Positions 57,780 to 57,992 of a DNA stretch of 57,992 nucleotides are shown here, one piece after another; within the stretch, counting starts at the first letter, position 1; every line of letters starts with the position of its first letter. The stretch lies in IMG/VR virus record IMGVR_UViG_3300031754_000006, positions 1 to 57,992 of that record; one strand, 5' to 3'. Under the pieces are notes generated by a model. It had not been told where the DNA came from. It saw nothing but the letters and a program-made list of their open reading frames with translations, and searched no databases. This stretch comes from a virus. The translations under genes were made by a program, and so were the position numbers.

Positions 57780-57992
57780 AAGGTCGCGAAGGTCACGCCG
57801 CTAAATATGACAGTCGCCCCATTGGCCAAGGCATTGCCGAGGATATCCAGCCCACCGCCGATATCCATGAGCCCGCTAGTCGCTATAGTCAGACTCGTAA
57901 ACTTCTTCTCTAAGCTGCTGCCATCGCTCGTAAGTAGGATATAGTTTTGCGCCAGGGCCGCGACCGGGCGGAAACCGACAGGAAGCGTGCCG
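57776..57992 (-). CDS. C-terminal part of the tail fibre, 5' end cut by window edge
   Basis: 71 codons to a TAA at 57778-57776. GTLPVGFRPVAALAQNYILL at the start is a phrase typical of fibre ends (GTLPxGFRP), and ITSGLMD-type strands follow. The left edge of the window ends in LDGAIAVATGAA, which such a phrase normally follows. The two pieces are therefore probably one gene, although a direct join leaves the frame off by one base. Confidence 0.65.
   Translation of the reverse strand, partial: GTLPVGFRPVAALAQNYILLTSDGSSLEKKFTSLTIATSGLMDIGGGLDILGNALANGATVIFSGVTFATF

Noticed and set aside
1-57992. Integrase, transposase or insertion sequence
   Set aside because: None seen; the Cro-like gene alone does not show an integrating lifestyle.

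Overview
The window is dsDNA tailed-phage DNA, GC-rich and almost fully coding, with short or 4-nt overlapping gene junctions (ATGA, GTGA, TAATG) and clear Shine-Dalgarno sites. A terminase, portal, scaffold, HK97-like coat, connector and nozzle-like protein are recognisable, together with three very large Ala/Gln-rich internal virion proteins. No tail tube, sheath or tape measure was recognised, so the virion is most likely podovirus-like. There is no rRNA, integrase, polymerase or host housekeeping gene. The host cannot be fixed from the sequence; lipoprotein signals show that it is bacterial.

Layout: two transcription arms diverge from a switch at about 21.40-21.53 kb, which is flanked by a Cro/CI-like repressor. 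The plus arm (21.5-38.5 kb) holds early genes: many small zinc-binding proteins, a Gam-like end-protection protein, an ERF annealing protein, a proteasomal-ATPase-like AAA+ protein, HNH nucleases and a tRNA-like gene. It ends in two exported Cys-rich proteins and a strong rho-independent terminator at 38.6 kb. The minus arm runs from 21.4 kb down to 1: a vWA protein, two DNA methyltransferases, a RusA resolvase, terminase, portal, capsid, connector, tail. It then appears to continue from the right end of the window (57.99 kb) down to 38.6 kb: nozzle, ejection proteins, fibres, glycosidase spike, peptidase, holin/spanin-like genes. A tail-fibre gene is cut by both window ends, so the window is probably a complete circularly permuted genome opened inside that gene. 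A small plus-strand cassette (57.05-57.78 kb) carrying a lipoprotein metallopeptidase sits inside the late region like a moron.

The most unusual content is a pair of long non-coding arrays, at 14,896-15,295 (minus sense) and 24,844-25,680 (plus sense). Each is a run of degenerate pentamers NNNGG broken by a recurring hinge, a 4-nt spacer (often CAAA) followed by GCAGG. The distance between hinges is almost always 5n+4 (44, 49, 54, 59). Both arrays start at the stop codon of the gene before them with nearly the same 16-17-nt leader, both have the GG strand as the transcript sense strand, and both are followed by a long hairpin. They lie on either side of the divergent switch and point away from it. 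I know of no described element with this architecture. The plus-strand array leads straight into a cluster of paralogous Cys/His microproteins.
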